Positions 10,858 to 17,763 of a stretch of DNA of 17,763 nt are shown in pieces. This stretch comes from Isohypsibius dastychi (Eukaryota; Tardigrada; Eutardigrada; Parachela; Isohypsibiidae): assembly GCA_034696485.1 (NCBI GenBank), contig JAQIWT010000575.1, positions 1 to 17,763 on the forward strand, written 5' to 3'. Within the stretch, counting starts at the first letter, position 1. Each line of letters begins with the position of its first letter. The position numbers and the translations under genes were made by a program. Below the pieces are notes generated by a model. That model was not told the origin of the DNA and ran no database searches. It saw only the letters and a list, made by a program, of their open reading frames with translations.

Positions 10858-12418
10858 TCTGGAGCAGCCCTGGCGATATTATTTTAGCACCGAAAAACAA
10901 AACTCTGCATGCGGCAGAATGCTTTGAACGAAGACAGCAAAATTTGCAGAATTGGGTCGAAATTTCCTCTCGTTGTTGTGACGTCATTGTTCCCACAGAA
11001 TCCCCGCCCGTGAGCGACGTCATCCCTTATACAAGTCAAAAAGGTAAGGCGAAAAAGGTCATCAGCAATTAACCTCTCAGTCTGCGTGTTGCCCAAAATT
11101 TTGATCTGGTTTTGGCGAAGCTATTTACCTGAACTTAGAAAATCTGCATACTTCGTTCGAAGTTATTTTTAGATTATTGAATTGTTCATAAGATGTGTTC
11201 AGGTCAGACACAACACAACAGAATATATGTAAGTTTGTAGATTTAAAAGACAAGTTCAGGCAGTAAACCACTTTTAGGTATTTCTTTCACCAAAAATTCT
11301 AGGTTGAAGCAAAAAACTCAACTAGAAACCCAAGGCGAACCCTGAGAACTTATAATTCCATTCTGGTTTTAAGAAGCGCGCTGCGACAATTTTGGAACAC
11401 AACCGTGTCTACCAGTACGTTTTTCATCTTCGGTCATAACACCGATATCGTATGAAACCTGAGGATGTATTGTTAAAAGTGTTTATTCATGACCGGAACC
11501 AACATGCTGACATTCTCCTCTCGTAGATGTACCTGTTTAACTTCGTGGTCTAGCATTTGGATATTTGGTCTTCGGAAATTCGTCGTGATTTTTTGTTCAT
11601 GGAATGTATTCCAGAAATGACAATTGAGTTGATTGCCTTAGAATGGATTCAATCAGGCTCGATATCTGTATAAACTAATTCGGTGAACAAACAGAATTAC
11701 AATTTTCAATATTTAAGGCTGATTTGTTGAAAAATAAATTTTCTTGAACGTTACGTTTGTTGAATAACGCCATTCAAGCAACTACGTAGGTATGGTAATT
11801 TTTTACTTCGTAATTCAATTAGATACGTTCACAAGACTACCGTAAAGATACTCGCGTTTCACGCTCGTAGCAAGTTCTAAAAGTAATTGGACAAGTGCCA
11901 GATGCAATTTGTCTCAGGTTAAATTTGATTGGATCTGACCGATGAAGAAGTTAAGCCAAATGGTTTCTTGAATGATGCTGATTAGCCTTCATTTCATGAA
12001 CAATAACTGGGGCGGAAATGGTTTGCACCTTTTCATAAGGTCGTGTTGCAATTCCATGCTGACTGCGTGTTTTCATTCTGGCTGGATCTTCACGGAATTT
12101 TGTGAACGTTTATTACAAAACAAGTCGATGAATTCACTTTGTTTTTCGCTAAATTAACAGAACACGTAGCGGAAGACGTAACACCGTAAATGAACACTTA
12201 AAAAACGCGGCTAGAATCAAGTTCTTACCCGGCTGTGTTTGCGCAGCAAATAGAATAAGCGATAGAACATAGTTCTAAAATATCCAGACAGTAAAATAAT
12301 TGTACCACGTGTATTTTGTTGTACATTAATTAAGAAAACTAATCAAGGATGTGGTAAACAGAAGTTCTCCTGAACGGTGTTTCCCTTTCCGATATCTCCG
12401 GAAAAACGGCACTACCAT
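10858..12418. other. Non-coding region between malectin and sulfakinin genes
   Basis: About 1.56 kb upstream of malectin and downstream of the sulfakinin precursor. The first 240 bp should include the malectin promoter. From 11100 to 12300 the sequence is AT-rich with only short, unsupported frames. I see no tRNA, repeat unit or transposon end. Confidence 0.5.
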
Positions 12419-12423
12419 TTATT
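12418..12423 (-). terminator. AATAAA overlapping the sulfakinin stop codon
   Basis: The last Lys codon, the TAA stop and the next base spell AATAAA on the minus strand. No other AATAAA was found in the next 200 nt, so it may serve as the polyadenylation signal, but it could be a coincidence. Confidence 0.25.
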
Positions 12424-12832
12424 TTCCAAATCTCAGATGACCGTAATCGGTGAAGGATGGCATTCTCCGTCCAAAACGTAGATGACCGTAGTCCGAAAGA
12501 GCTCGCTTTTCTGGATAGTATGATGATGGTGCATAATATGGTGGGAAATATTGAAGATCTGCGGCAAGGGCCGGGTCTGATCGTCCAAACCTTTAATAAC
12601 AATTCAGTTCAAAATTGCACTTCAGCATCACCGTGTCATACAATAGATCTGATATAAGCTGTTACGAATCTTACCTGAGATGACTATAATCGCTGAAGCC
12701 TTTGTTATTCCACTTGTCCCTTTTCTGTAATTCCATGGTACCATCCAGTCCGCTTTCGTCTTTCATTGAAAGTACGACATTGAAAGTGATTGCCAAAATA
12801 ACCAGACAAGACAGCCAGTTTATCCAAGCCAT
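12419..12832 (-). CDS. SK: Sulfakinin (CCK-like) neuropeptide precursor, three HLRFamide peptides
   Basis: Two minus-strand exons, 12832-12675 and 12590-12419, join through AG|G (Arg53) to 109 residues. Residues 1-22 are a signal peptide (MAWINWLSCLVILAITFNVV plus LS). A KR site at 37-38 releases peptide 1, DKWNNKGFSDYSHLRF, followed by Gly-Arg (55-56). A Tyr/Pro-rich spacer (57-80) ends in KR (81-82), then peptide 2, ALSDYGHLRF with Gly-Arg-Arg, then peptide 3, MPSFTDYGHLRF with Gly-Lys and stop. Each Gly would become the C-terminal amide. DYGHxRFamide is the hallmark of arthropod sulfakinins, relatives of vertebrate cholecystokinin that act on G-protein-coupled receptors to control satiety and gut movement. 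Here the usual Met of HMRF is Leu in all three. Asp before Tyr makes tyrosine sulfation plausible. It is a secreted neuropeptide; no receptor gene is nearby. The tract was too split and short for simple ORF finding. Confidence 0.94.
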
Positions 12833-12863
12833 TTTGTGACGGTGGAGCGAAAATCAAGTAAAC

Positions 12864-12873
12864 CTAAAAATAA
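12864..12873 (-). promoter_or_regulatory. 3' splice site upstream of the sulfakinin start
   Basis: On the minus strand TTATTTTTAG precedes 31 nt of leader before the ATG at 12832. A fair donor, AAAG|GTCAGT, lies near 13160, so a 5' untranslated intron of about 300 bp is likely. Confidence 0.4.
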
Positions 12874-13300
12874 AAGGTCACAATCCAACTCAGTGGTAGA
12901 TGCAATGCAACGTAGAAGCCAAAGGGTGTCACAAGGAAAGAAAATTATCGTGAGGATAAGAGGTAAGACAGTATCAAAAATTTTTGGCGTTGTTAGCTTG
13001 ACGTTTTGTTTATGCACAGAAGCTTTCAAAAGAACGCTAGCTAAACAGATCAAAAAGCACTTCTGGGATGAGTTTTGTATAACTATCGAATTTGTCTTAG
13101 CCAAACAGAATATCGTAGCAGGAGTCATATACTATTTATGATGCTCTAAATGACCACTGACCTTTGACGAATACGGCAAACGTGGAAAGACTGGAACACT
13201 CCTTCGGTACCAGCAATAAAAATGATTTATAAACCCAACTGGCTTTTGTTGCAGAGGCAAGTTTCTTGTCAGAAATTGGTGTGAAACAACGTTTAGGGCA

Positions 13301-13310
13301 CTTTTATAAG
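13301..13310 (-). promoter_or_regulatory. TATA-like box for the sulfakinin gene
   Basis: CTTATAAAAG on the minus strand is a good TATA match, about 140 nt before the candidate leader donor near 13160. A second weaker TTTATAAA occurs near 13228. Confidence 0.35.
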
Positions 13311-14421
13311 CCTTCCATGAAGCGGATGGAAAAGGGAGGATTGACGCAATGCAACGTTCGACTCGGCATCGATTCATCCCGTGTCTATCAAGACAAGTCT
13401 TGGGGACATGGGATTAGTCGGCATTCATTGCAGCCTAATCAAAATACAAACCAAGATATCGTATGCTTGGGAGATGAGCAACAGCTTGTAAACTCCCATC
13501 ATCAAACGACAAAAAAACAAGGGGCTGATTAATTACAACAAGCGCGTTCGCGATTTCCATATCAGAGGGATAGGTTGATTTATTATAGACTAACAAAGAA
13601 ACTCCTAATAAAATTAAAGACTTCTAGGATGGTCGTATTTAAAAGAAAAGCTTCAGACAATGTTTGATTAAAAGATCCAATCAGAAATCACCACGAGCGA
13701 TTGAGCTTTGCGGCAATTCAATTATCGGCAAATAAATGCTTTGAAACCGATCCCAGTTTGATACGCTCAACACGAGCTGTGAGTCTGGACTGGAATCTGG
13801 AATGCTCTGTTTCATCCCACTTTCTAAAAACAAGGTGATTGTAACGTATAACAATAAAGTATGCTTGGGACAATTCAACTGCATCAAGCACCAAGTTTAA
13901 AACGACAAATTTTTACAATTCGTCGAGAAGGAATAAAAGCCAAAACATATCCCAAATAAATTGATGACAGATACCAATTGTGGTCTGATTTTTGGAAGTC
14001 TAGTCAATCAATCAAAGAGCAAAAGTGATCGACATTACCACGTAGATACGTACTTTGGTATTTAGTTCAACCTTTGTACACCAGATCCAGGAAAAGATAA
14101 CTTTTTTCTACTGTTATCTAGCGAAAACATCTATTCAGACTTGGTTTATCTGGGGGTTCGGCTAGTACACCAAGAAACAAAGCTACTGCAATGTACGACA
14201 GCCACTTCTGCGCACCTGATTGTAAACCGTTTGTAGAGCAAACATACAACCAGGAAGAGATTGTGTTTTTGCGTGGTCACTCTATTCACTTAACTTATCT
14301 ACCTCAGATTTTATATTTTCCGTCATTTCGTCTATCATCGACTTGGTCACTAAAACTGGTACAGAGTGCTCTCATTCTGCGCACTTTTACATATTCAGTA
14401 TGTTCACACTGTATATTTCCG

Positions 14422-14433
14422 GTCTTTTTGCAG
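14422..14433 (+). promoter_or_regulatory. 3' splice site upstream of the Fringe start
   Basis: A pyrimidine run ending TTTTTGCAG lies 20 nt before the ATG at 14454. It implies a 5' untranslated intron or a spliced-leader acceptor, and argues against using in-frame codons further upstream as start. Confidence 0.5.
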
Positions 14434-14453
14434 GCGACTCTGTTTCGGATAAT

Positions 14454-16074
14454 ATGGGACTTCGTGGGCTTAAAACGCGGAAAATCAGTGTTATTCTGCT
14501 CTTTCTATTGTTTATTCTTGCGATGAGCATATCTTGCATATTTGGAGTCAACTGGAAAGAAGCAAAGGAGATTTTGAATAGTTCAGATCGGACTATCAGC
14601 AGAGACCGACTGGATCACGTCCCACGAGAGTGCGAATTTGATGAACCCGGAAACTTCATATTTTTGACCATTAAATCAACAACCAAACATCACGACACGA
14701 GACTTCGGCTGTTGTTTCAAACATGGATACCTGAAGGTTTAAAAATGGTCAACAAAGCCAAAGAGCATTTGTTTAAGGTACACATCGATGACGCCGGTTC
14801 AAAATTCGAGCCTGTTTTACTACTCTGGATTTATTGTTTCAATACTGAACGTGACTAATTTGAAGGTGTCGGTTATATCTGATGGCGTCAGCGAGGAGTT
14901 CAACAAGATCCTCGGTACGAATGGAAATTGTGTTAATTGCAAATTTCCGGTTTTGACCTAACCCTTGTTTGCAGGAGGTCGCATGCTGAAAAGTCAGTGT
15001 TCCGACTCCCACAATAAGTTAGTCATATTTTATAAAGATTGAGAATTATAATTTATGCATTTCCTTACATTTTAGAACCGATTTGTGCTGCAAACAGACT
15101 GACGAGTTTGATTTGTATTTTGCTGAAAAAAAGCCGGCAAAGTACTAAGTCCTTGGATTGTTTTACGAATTCAACATCCAGCGCAGGGTGATCTGGTGTT
15201 ATTTCCAGATGGTTCTGCCATGTTGATGACGATAACTACGTGAACCCGACAAATCTTGTCAAAAAATTAGCCCAGTTGAATTCCCGCGACGCTGTCTACG
15301 TGGGCAAAAGTTCTCATGGGAAAAGTCGACTGCCAAACGTCATTGCTTCAAAACCACAGGTCAGCTGATATTTGCGATTATTGTATATATTTCTCTTTTA
15401 TTCGAGATTTTCATTGTAGAACGTTGGATTCACTTTTGGAACAGGGGGAGCTGGGTTTTGTTTAAATCAAGTTGCAATGTTTAATATGAAAGGCAAATTA
15501 AGTCGCGCGCTCGGGGGTTCAGGATTGGATGGACTTTGCCGGAAGCTCCCGGGTAACTGTCTGTCATCCTGCCAGAATTATTCACGTCTCGCTGAACGTT
15601 TGACTTTTTATTTAAAGGACTGGCTGATGATGTTGCGGTTGGCTATGTGGCAGGTTGAGTAGAATATTCAAATTGACCACGGGTTGCTTGACCTTTTCGC
15701 TGCAGGGTTCTACAACATCGCTCTCAATCAAACTTCGTCATTTCACTCCCATCTGGAAAAACTGCATAAGCTTACTCCGATCGAAATCATCGACGCAGTA
15801 AGTAAATCAATATTTTGTTGTTAGTTTTTGTTACGAAAATTATTTTTGAACACCACCTTGTTTTTCCAGGTAACTTTGAGCTACACAAGATTCAGAAGCT
15901 ATGAAAATACAGTTGTGCTTCCTGTTGATGGGCTCCCTAAAAAAATCGATCCCACCAGGTTAGTGAGCCGTTTGATGAAATTTTGAACCTATTCGGAATT
16001 CAACAACAGGGACCATTTTCTGTAGGCTGCTGTCGTTGCATTCTTTTCTCAACTCTTCAAAAACAAGCTGCTAA
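14454..16074 (+). CDS. FNG: Fringe-family O-fucosylpeptide beta-1,3-N-acetylglucosaminyltransferase
   Basis: Ten exons, 14454-14747, 14866-14914, 14975-15017, 15076-15141, 15209-15359, 15420-15552, 15618-15653, 15706-15797, 15870-15958 and 16026-16074, join to 333 residues. A short basic N-terminus and one hydrophobic helix (about 11-31) give the type II Golgi topology of the family. The catalytic domain shows [20 protein letters not shown], the DLCCK cysteine pair, [12 protein letters not shown] with the metal-binding DDD (157-159), GTGGAGFCL (208-216), [10 protein letters not shown] (247-256; usually LPDD) and [10 protein letters not shown]. The C-terminus keeps VTLSY and a final Cys as in vertebrate Fringes. 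Fringe adds GlcNAc to O-fucose on EGF repeats of Notch in the Golgi, changing which ligand Notch prefers. The first donor was placed at 14747 because TWIPEGLKM then VSVISDG matches family spacing; AAG|GTACAC at 14776 is an in-frame alternative. Confidence 0.95.
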
Positions 16075-16373
16075 CAAAACTCAGGATTTGACGCAATTTG
16101 ATCTTCGACTCTTGCTCATTATAACGTGATACTCAACAACTGACCTAAAAACAGTTTTTTACGAAAACAACTATCGCCATTCGATTTTTCTAATAGCGAT
16201 GAAAACTTTGAATTTTTTCGTTGTAAATTAAACAGCTGTTCAAGAAACTTGTCTCTTGGAATTGCCGGATGATAGGCAGATCAAAAACTTGCTACATTAT
16301 AAAGAAGCCACTGAAGTGACGCCTTCGGCAGTACAACTGATCGTTATGCTTGAGTCTTAGGTTAAACGCTAAG
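16075..16373. other. Non-coding flank after Fringe
   Basis: AT-rich 3' flank. An ATTAAA at 16227-16232 is the best candidate polyadenylation signal. I see no gene here. Confidence 0.45.
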
Positions 16374-16724
16374 TTATAAATTTAGATAGTCCCAAAATAT
16401 CCACAAGGAAAATATGGTCAACACCGGTTCACGCCGAAGCAGCTCTCTTAACCACCGGAAAGACTGTTGACAGGGATTCTGTGGATTCTGTCTGTTCGTT
16501 GGCTTGCCTTGCTTGCTAGAAGTCATAAGAAAATGCAGAAGAGAAGAAGAGGAAAACTTGATGAGGGCGGAAGAGAAATTCACGTAAGAAAATAACTTGC
16601 AGTTATGTTCCGGCGTTAGTATTTTGTCAACAACCTCTGGTCTGTTTTCATTTGGGATATCTTCGTGACCTTTTGCTCGGAGGCTGGTTTTATACTTTCC
16701 CTTTGGAACTCTGGCTTTGTCCAT
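16374..16724 (-). CDS. Possible small gene, 89 residues if spliced
   Basis: The minus strand is open for 117 codons, from ATG at 16724 to TAA at 16374. Inside it lies a very strong acceptor: a long CT-rich run ending ATGACTTCTAG (exon from 16515), preceded by an in-phase GT after TGCAA (exon end 16597). The spliced form would start MDKARVPKGKYKTSLRAKGH and end in a basic, then hydrophobic tail, RRELL-like then VLTIFSLWIFWDYLNL, which could be a membrane anchor. I recognise no family. The start lies only 29 bp from the next gene's start on the other strand, which would be a tight divergent pair. It may equally be chance. Confidence 0.33.
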   Translation of the reverse strand: MDKARVPKGKYKTSLRAKGHEDIPNENRPEVVDKILTPEHNCKLFSYVNFSSALIKFSSSSLLHFLMTSSKQGKPTNRQNPQNPCQQSFRWLRELLRREPVLTIFSLWIFWDYLNL

Positions 16725-16753
16725 CTGGTTGAGACCTGAAACTTGTTTGAGCG

Positions 16754-17763
16754 ATGGCAGATAAAGCCAAGAAGCCCCTTGTTAGTCCTGTTGGAGCTAA
16801 GAATGTGGCAGCTGCAAAAGCAGCATTTGGTGCTGGGGGATCAGCCACCGCAACTCCCGCGAAAAAGGAAGAACCCGCCAAACCAACGGCTTCACCGTTT
16901 GCCAAAAAGGAAGCTGAAAAGGTGGACCCTGCTAAGGATGTGAAGGCTGGAGCCAAAGCACCTTCAGGGACAGCAAGCAACCAACCACCAGCAAAACAGG
17001 TAAAGTACTAACTACAATAAATAAATTATCATAGCCGTTCATTTTGTTTTTTGAGAGGCTGGTTCGATTTTCAATGCTATTTCAACGCCGCAACTAATTT
17101 GAACAGAAATTATCGTTTTTGTATTGATAAAGTCGGCGACTTCAATACTTTACTTGAAGGAGTCTGGCTTTAATTTAGACTCATCATGCATCATGGACAT
17201 CACTGATTATAGTTTTTGAGCCCAAAAAATTTTCAGTTTTTTTGTGTGAAATTTACCTTATTTAATTCAATTTTTCCACTTTGATTCTAGGAAACATCCG
17301 GCACATTATCTTGGTTCTTGATGAAAAACAAGATCTTTTTTGTTAATGATCGAACACGCCATTCTGTGGAAATTACACAAACATTTCTTAACCACAAACG
17401 AACCCATTGTTTATTTTTAGACGGAAATTAAGGAGCCGCCTGCAACTACGCCAGCCAAACCGGAAAGGACAGCAGGAGCACCGTCCAGCCGGAAACCGGC
17501 ATCCGACGACTCATCGTCAGCCAGCTCTTCGGAATCCGACTCCGATGATTCAGATTCAGATGCGTCAGACAGAAGCGAAAAGAAGAAAAAGATTGACATT
17601 GGAGTCAGTCTATCCTCAATTGTAAGCCTTCCTCATTTAAGGCAATGTTGTTGTTATTTTTTCCCTCACACGCCATTATTTAGAAAGCGGCCTTTCAACA
17701 AGATAATCAATCGAGACAGCAAGTCAAAAAGGGTTATGATGCGGAGACTTTCCGAAAAGAAGT
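16754..17763 (+). CDS. Partial gene: Ala/Lys/Pro-rich protein with acidic Ser/Asp block
   Basis: Exons 16754-16999, 17421-17621 and 17684 to the window end join in phase to at least 175 residues; the C-terminus is outside the window. The start MADKAKKPLVSPVGAKNVAA is followed by KAAFGAGG and a long Ala/Lys/Pro stretch. The second exon carries SSESDSDDSDSDASD, a run typical of casein kinase 2 sites, then KKKKIDIGVSLSSI. The third begins KAAFQQDNQSRQQVKKGYDA. KAAF occurs twice. The whole N-terminus looks disordered, as in nucleolar phosphoproteins or cytoskeletal linkers, but I cannot name the family. The ATG at 16754 is the first good start and gives a clean donor (CAG|GTAAAG). Confidence 0.72.
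17000..17420 (+). other. 421-bp first intron of the partial gene
   Basis: Donor GTAAAG, acceptor TTATTTTTAG. AT-rich, with no coding region seen; long compared with other introns in the window, as is common for first introns. Confidence 0.65.

Larger units (their letters stand above)
12833..14453. promoter_or_regulatory. Divergent upstream region of sulfakinin and Fringe genes
   Basis: About 1.6 kb between the start codons of the sulfakinin precursor (minus) and the Fringe-like gene (plus). It holds a TATA-like element, a likely 5' untranslated intron for sulfakinin and an acceptor just before the Fringe start. Frames in 13266-13532, 13132-13377 and 13681-13887 show no family likeness. The rest appears non-coding. 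Confidence 0.5.

Noticed and set aside
12836-13141. A 101-codon plus-strand frame
   Set aside because: It lies antisense over the sulfakinin leader and its likely 5' intron, shows no family likeness and has no supporting splice sites.
13345-13370. A GTTCGACTC stretch resembling a tRNA B box
   Set aside because: No matching A box or cloverleaf arms could be found around it.
13266-13532. An 88-codon plus-strand frame, polar in composition
   Set aside because: It starts without ATG and overlaps the TATA-like region of sulfakinin on the other strand. No motif supports it.
13681-13887. A 68-codon minus-strand frame with a hydrophobic start that looks like a secreted peptide
   Set aside because: No dibasic sites or amidation Gly follow, no splice partners were found, and the length is within chance for AT-rich DNA.
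14343-14453. In-frame extension upstream of the Fringe ATG
   Set aside because: A strong acceptor at 14433 lies between, and the ATG at 14454 gives the expected short basic tail before the membrane helix.
16690-16980. A 96-codon Ala-rich minus-strand frame
   Set aside because: It is the mirror of the Ala/Lys/Pro-rich exon on the plus strand, which has a clean start and donor.

Overview
This is a gene-dense stretch of animal nuclear DNA. Protein-coding genes are cut by many short introns, mostly about 50-130 bp with GT..AG ends. Six spliced genes plus one partial gene can be joined exon by exon with consistent reading phase. The gene content points to an ecdysozoan of the panarthropod group. 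It has a sulfakinin (arthropod-type CCK-like) precursor, and it has Fringe and malectin, with Fringe lacking in C. elegans as far as I recall. The very short introns and close packing fit a compact genome such as a tardigrade or a small arthropod; that placement is an inference, not something read from a marker gene.

Layout, left to right. (1) Positions 425-3382 (+) hold a TBC1D30-type Rab GTPase-activating protein in eight exons, with its Arg and Gln fingers intact. (2) Positions 5731-3694 (-) hold a nine-exon gene for an acidic, probably helical protein of about 505 residues that I do not recognise. (3) Positions 6285-9157 (+) hold a 17-exon PTPN9/MEG2 tyrosine phosphatase, a lipid-binding CRAL-TRIO domain followed by a complete PTP domain. 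(4) Positions 10857-9501 (-) hold malectin, the ER carbohydrate-binding membrane protein. (5) Positions 12832-12419 (-) hold a two-exon, 109-residue sulfakinin precursor that should yield three amidated peptides ending in HLRFamide instead of the usual HMRFamide. (6) Positions 14454-16074 (+) hold a Fringe-family O-fucose beta-1,3-GlcNAc-transferase. (7) Position 16754 to the window end (+) holds the start of an Ala/Lys/Pro-rich protein with an acidic Ser/Asp block that I do not recognise. Two further minus-strand reading frames (50-196 and 16374-16724) are possible small or partial genes at low confidence.

The genes do not form one pathway. They share a secretory and membrane-traffic flavour (Rab GAP, a phosphatase that in mammals sits on secretory vesicles, an ER lectin, a Golgi glycosyltransferase, a secreted neuropeptide), but this may be chance. 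Neighbours are arranged convergently (TBC1D30 with the unknown gene; PTPN9 with malectin) or divergently (unknown gene and PTPN9; sulfakinin and Fringe). The item most worth a second look is the sulfakinin precursor.
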